Shown here: positions 4,551 through 5,663 of the stretch, in pieces
How positions within the stretch are numbered: the first letter of the stretch is position 1
Layout: each line of letters opens with the position of its first letter
Assembly: GCF_000688655.1 (NCBI RefSeq)
Contig: NZ_JIBO01000002.1
Location: 8,943-14,605, forward strand
Origin: Lonsdalea quercina subsp. quercina
GTDB lineage: Bacteria; Pseudomonadota; Gammaproteobacteria; Enterobacterales; Enterobacteriaceae
Direction of reading: 5' to 3'
DNA: 5,663 bases
The notes under the pieces: model-generated
Databases searched by the model: none
Told to the model about the DNA's origin: nothing
Seen by the model: the letters and a program-made list of their open reading frames with translations, nothing else
Program-made: the position numbers and the translations under genes

Positions 4551-4691
4551 CTCCAGCAACGAAATTCATGCAGTCCGCGGTTGTTGACAGCGCTGGGTCA
4601 CGATGCGTAAGCAAGCGCATACCGCGCCGCAGGTGAGGGTCAAGTCAGATCCTTTTCCTCTTTAAAAACGTTGATTACTCCCTCGATTCGG

Positions 4692-4720
4692 TTTACCCAC
4701 ACAACGATGATACTTAAAAT
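4692..4720 (+). promoter_or_regulatory. Candidate sigma70 promoter upstream of the propeller gene
   Basis: TTTACC (4692-4697) matches the -35 at four of six bases and TAAAAT (4715-4720) matches the -10 at five of six, with an ideal 17-base spacer. Transcription would start near 4727, leaving a leader of about 170 bases before the ATG at 4898. TATAAC boxes at 4784-4789 and 4853-4858 are alternatives but lack good -35 partners. Confidence 0.35.
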
Positions 4721-4897
4721 AGTTTTGACTATGTCACGGCGAAAACCTTGAGGAAATAGTGAGGTTACGTGAGTGTGCATAGGTATAACTAGCCATTAAT
4801 ACGTCGAAGATTCAGTTGTTTTGATATGAATAACCTTGGCTGAATTCCGAGGTATAACGGCCAGTACATATTGATATAAAGTAAGGATGCTTTAACT

Positions 4898-5663
4898 ATG
4901 CAACCTAAAATGTGGGCAACCGCACTGGTGTGCGGCGCGCTTTCGGCGGGGGTTACCGCTGGCTCTCAAGCACAATGTATTTCCAACCACACCACGGAAA
5001 GTGATTCAACGTTTCCCTCCACGTTAAAAGGCAAGCTCGCCTATCACACCTACGGCAGTTATGCCGATGGCACCAGCCAAATCTTTATCTATGACTTCTC
5101 TGCCAACAAAGTGACGCAGGCGTCTTCATCGGCGTGGGGAATTCAGGACCCGATGAACGCGGTATTCAGTCCGGACGGTAAATGGCTGGCCTTTATGGGG
5201 ATCAAGGACGATGCCTGGAATGTCTTCATGTGGCAGGTCGACTCGGCCGAACTCCCGGTCAATCTGACCAAAAGCACGGGAGAGACGAGAAATGAAGATC
5301 CCAAGTTCAGCGCTGATGGCGCTGCGCTGTTTTTCAAGCAGGATGGCGATGTGGTGAAGGCGACGTTGAGCTTTGAAAATGGGGGGCCGGCGTTCAGCTC
5401 GCAGACCAATCTGACTAACGCCTCTTCAACGATAGAAAGCTCAATGCCCTATCCGTCCGCCGATGGCACGCAAGTCTATTACGCGGCAGGGAAGGCATCG
5501 GGCGTCACGGGCATTTATCGTCTGACGCTCGCGACCGGCAAAAAGGTGGTTTTCGACAAGCCGAACGGCCTGGAAGCCTACTATCCGACGGTTCGTCAGG
5601 ATGGAAGGGTGTTTTACTCGCGCTGGAAGGACTCGGGCGGAGCCGATCAGCTCTATACCAAGG
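4898..5663 (+). CDS. Exported TolB/WD40-like beta-propeller protein (runs off right edge)
   Basis: The frame is open from ATG at 4898 to the window end, giving 255 residues. A Sec signal peptide is present: Lys4, hydrophobic 5-21, likely SPase I cleavage after GSQA (residue 25), giving a mature N-terminus at QC. Cys27 is not in a lipobox, so this is probably not a lipoprotein. The mature part shows repeated beta-propeller (PD40-type) blades. Clear turns are VFSPDGKWLAF (89-99), KFSADGAALFF (136-146), PSADGTQVYYA (186-196) and VRQDGRVFYSR (232-242), and a blade at 44-70 has QIFIYDF. The spacing of about 45-50 residues per blade fits a TolB-like fold of six or more blades. It is not TolB itself: the tol-pal context and the TolB N-terminal domain are absent. 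The role may be binding of a protein or polysaccharide in the periplasm or outside the cell. AAGGA (4883-4887) lies ten bases before the ATG. Confidence 0.8.
   Translation, partial: MQPKMWATALVCGALSAGVTAGSQAQCISNHTTESDSTFPSTLKGKLAYHTYGSYADGTSQIFIYDFSANKVTQASSSAWGIQDPMNAVFSPDGKWLAFMGIKDDAWNVFMWQVDSAELPVNLTKSTGETRNEDPKFSADGAALFFKQDGDVVKATLSFENGGPAFSSQTNLTNASSTIESSMPYPSADGTQVYYAAGKASGVTGIYRLTLATGKKVVFDKPNGLEAYYPTVRQDGRVFYSRWKDSGGADQLYTK

Larger units (their letters stand above)
4337..4897. other. Gene-free interval between IS fragment and propeller gene
   Basis: I see no convincing gene in these 561 bases. The plus-strand frame at 4244-4534 crosses the IS relic and looks like chance. On the minus strand, 4564-4511 would read ISLLEQAERDINTLSTA then stop, which looks protein-like, but it is preceded directly by TGA in the same frame and is too short to call. 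The interval holds a bulged hairpin (4513-4550), a candidate promoter (4692-4720) and two copies of AGGTATAAC (4781-4789 and 4850-4858), 69 bases apart. It may contain other decayed DNA left by the same events that eroded the IS. Confidence 0.5.

Overview
The window looks like accessory or species-specific chromosome of a gamma-proteobacterium, most likely an enterobacterium. This rests on a perfect CRP-type site (TGTGA-N6-TCACA), sigma70-like promoters, an IS3-family transposase relic of the type common in enterics, and a secreted GH13 enzyme related to those of sugar-using Erwinia, Serratia and Pantoea relatives. Genus cannot be fixed from the sequence alone.

Layout. Positions 1-242 (minus) hold the N-terminal part of an unrecognised Ser/Thr/Gln-rich protein. 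A likely imperfect terminator (284-314) separates it from a small exported protein of unknown function (327-797, minus), whose leader carries a long hairpin (823-861). Positions 798-1703 are AT-rich and gene-poor: at most one doubtful small minus-strand ORF (1019-1222), but several regulatory-looking structures reading toward the next gene. These are a 28-bp near-perfect palindrome (1389-1416), a 12-bp direct repeat, a candidate promoter (1420-1449), a consensus CRP site (1586-1601) inside a larger dyad, and a tetO-like palindrome (1680-1695) directly before the ribosome binding site.

The central gene (1704-3446, plus) encodes an exported GH13 enzyme of the oligo-1,6-glucosidase / alpha-glucosidase / sucrose isomerase group. 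It is followed by a hairpin (3461-3489) and then an NTF2-like (DUF4440/SnoaL-type) protein (3731-4153). The last 17 residues of that protein are read from the antisense strand of a decayed IS3-family orfA (4099-4336, minus), so the gene now ends in IS DNA. About 560 bases without a convincing gene follow, holding a hairpin and a candidate promoter. The right edge carries an exported TolB/WD40-like beta-propeller protein that runs out of the window (4898 onward).

How it fits together. The clearest theme is a cAMP-CRP-controlled, exported alpha-glucoside enzyme with an elaborate upstream control region. Three of the four complete or partial main genes encode predicted exported proteins. Nothing links them into one operon, and I see no defence system, CRISPR array, tRNA or rRNA. 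The most unusual points are the composite regulatory region before the glucosidase, the mix of isomerase-like and hydrolase-like motifs in that enzyme, and the IS-derived C-terminus of the NTF2-like protein.
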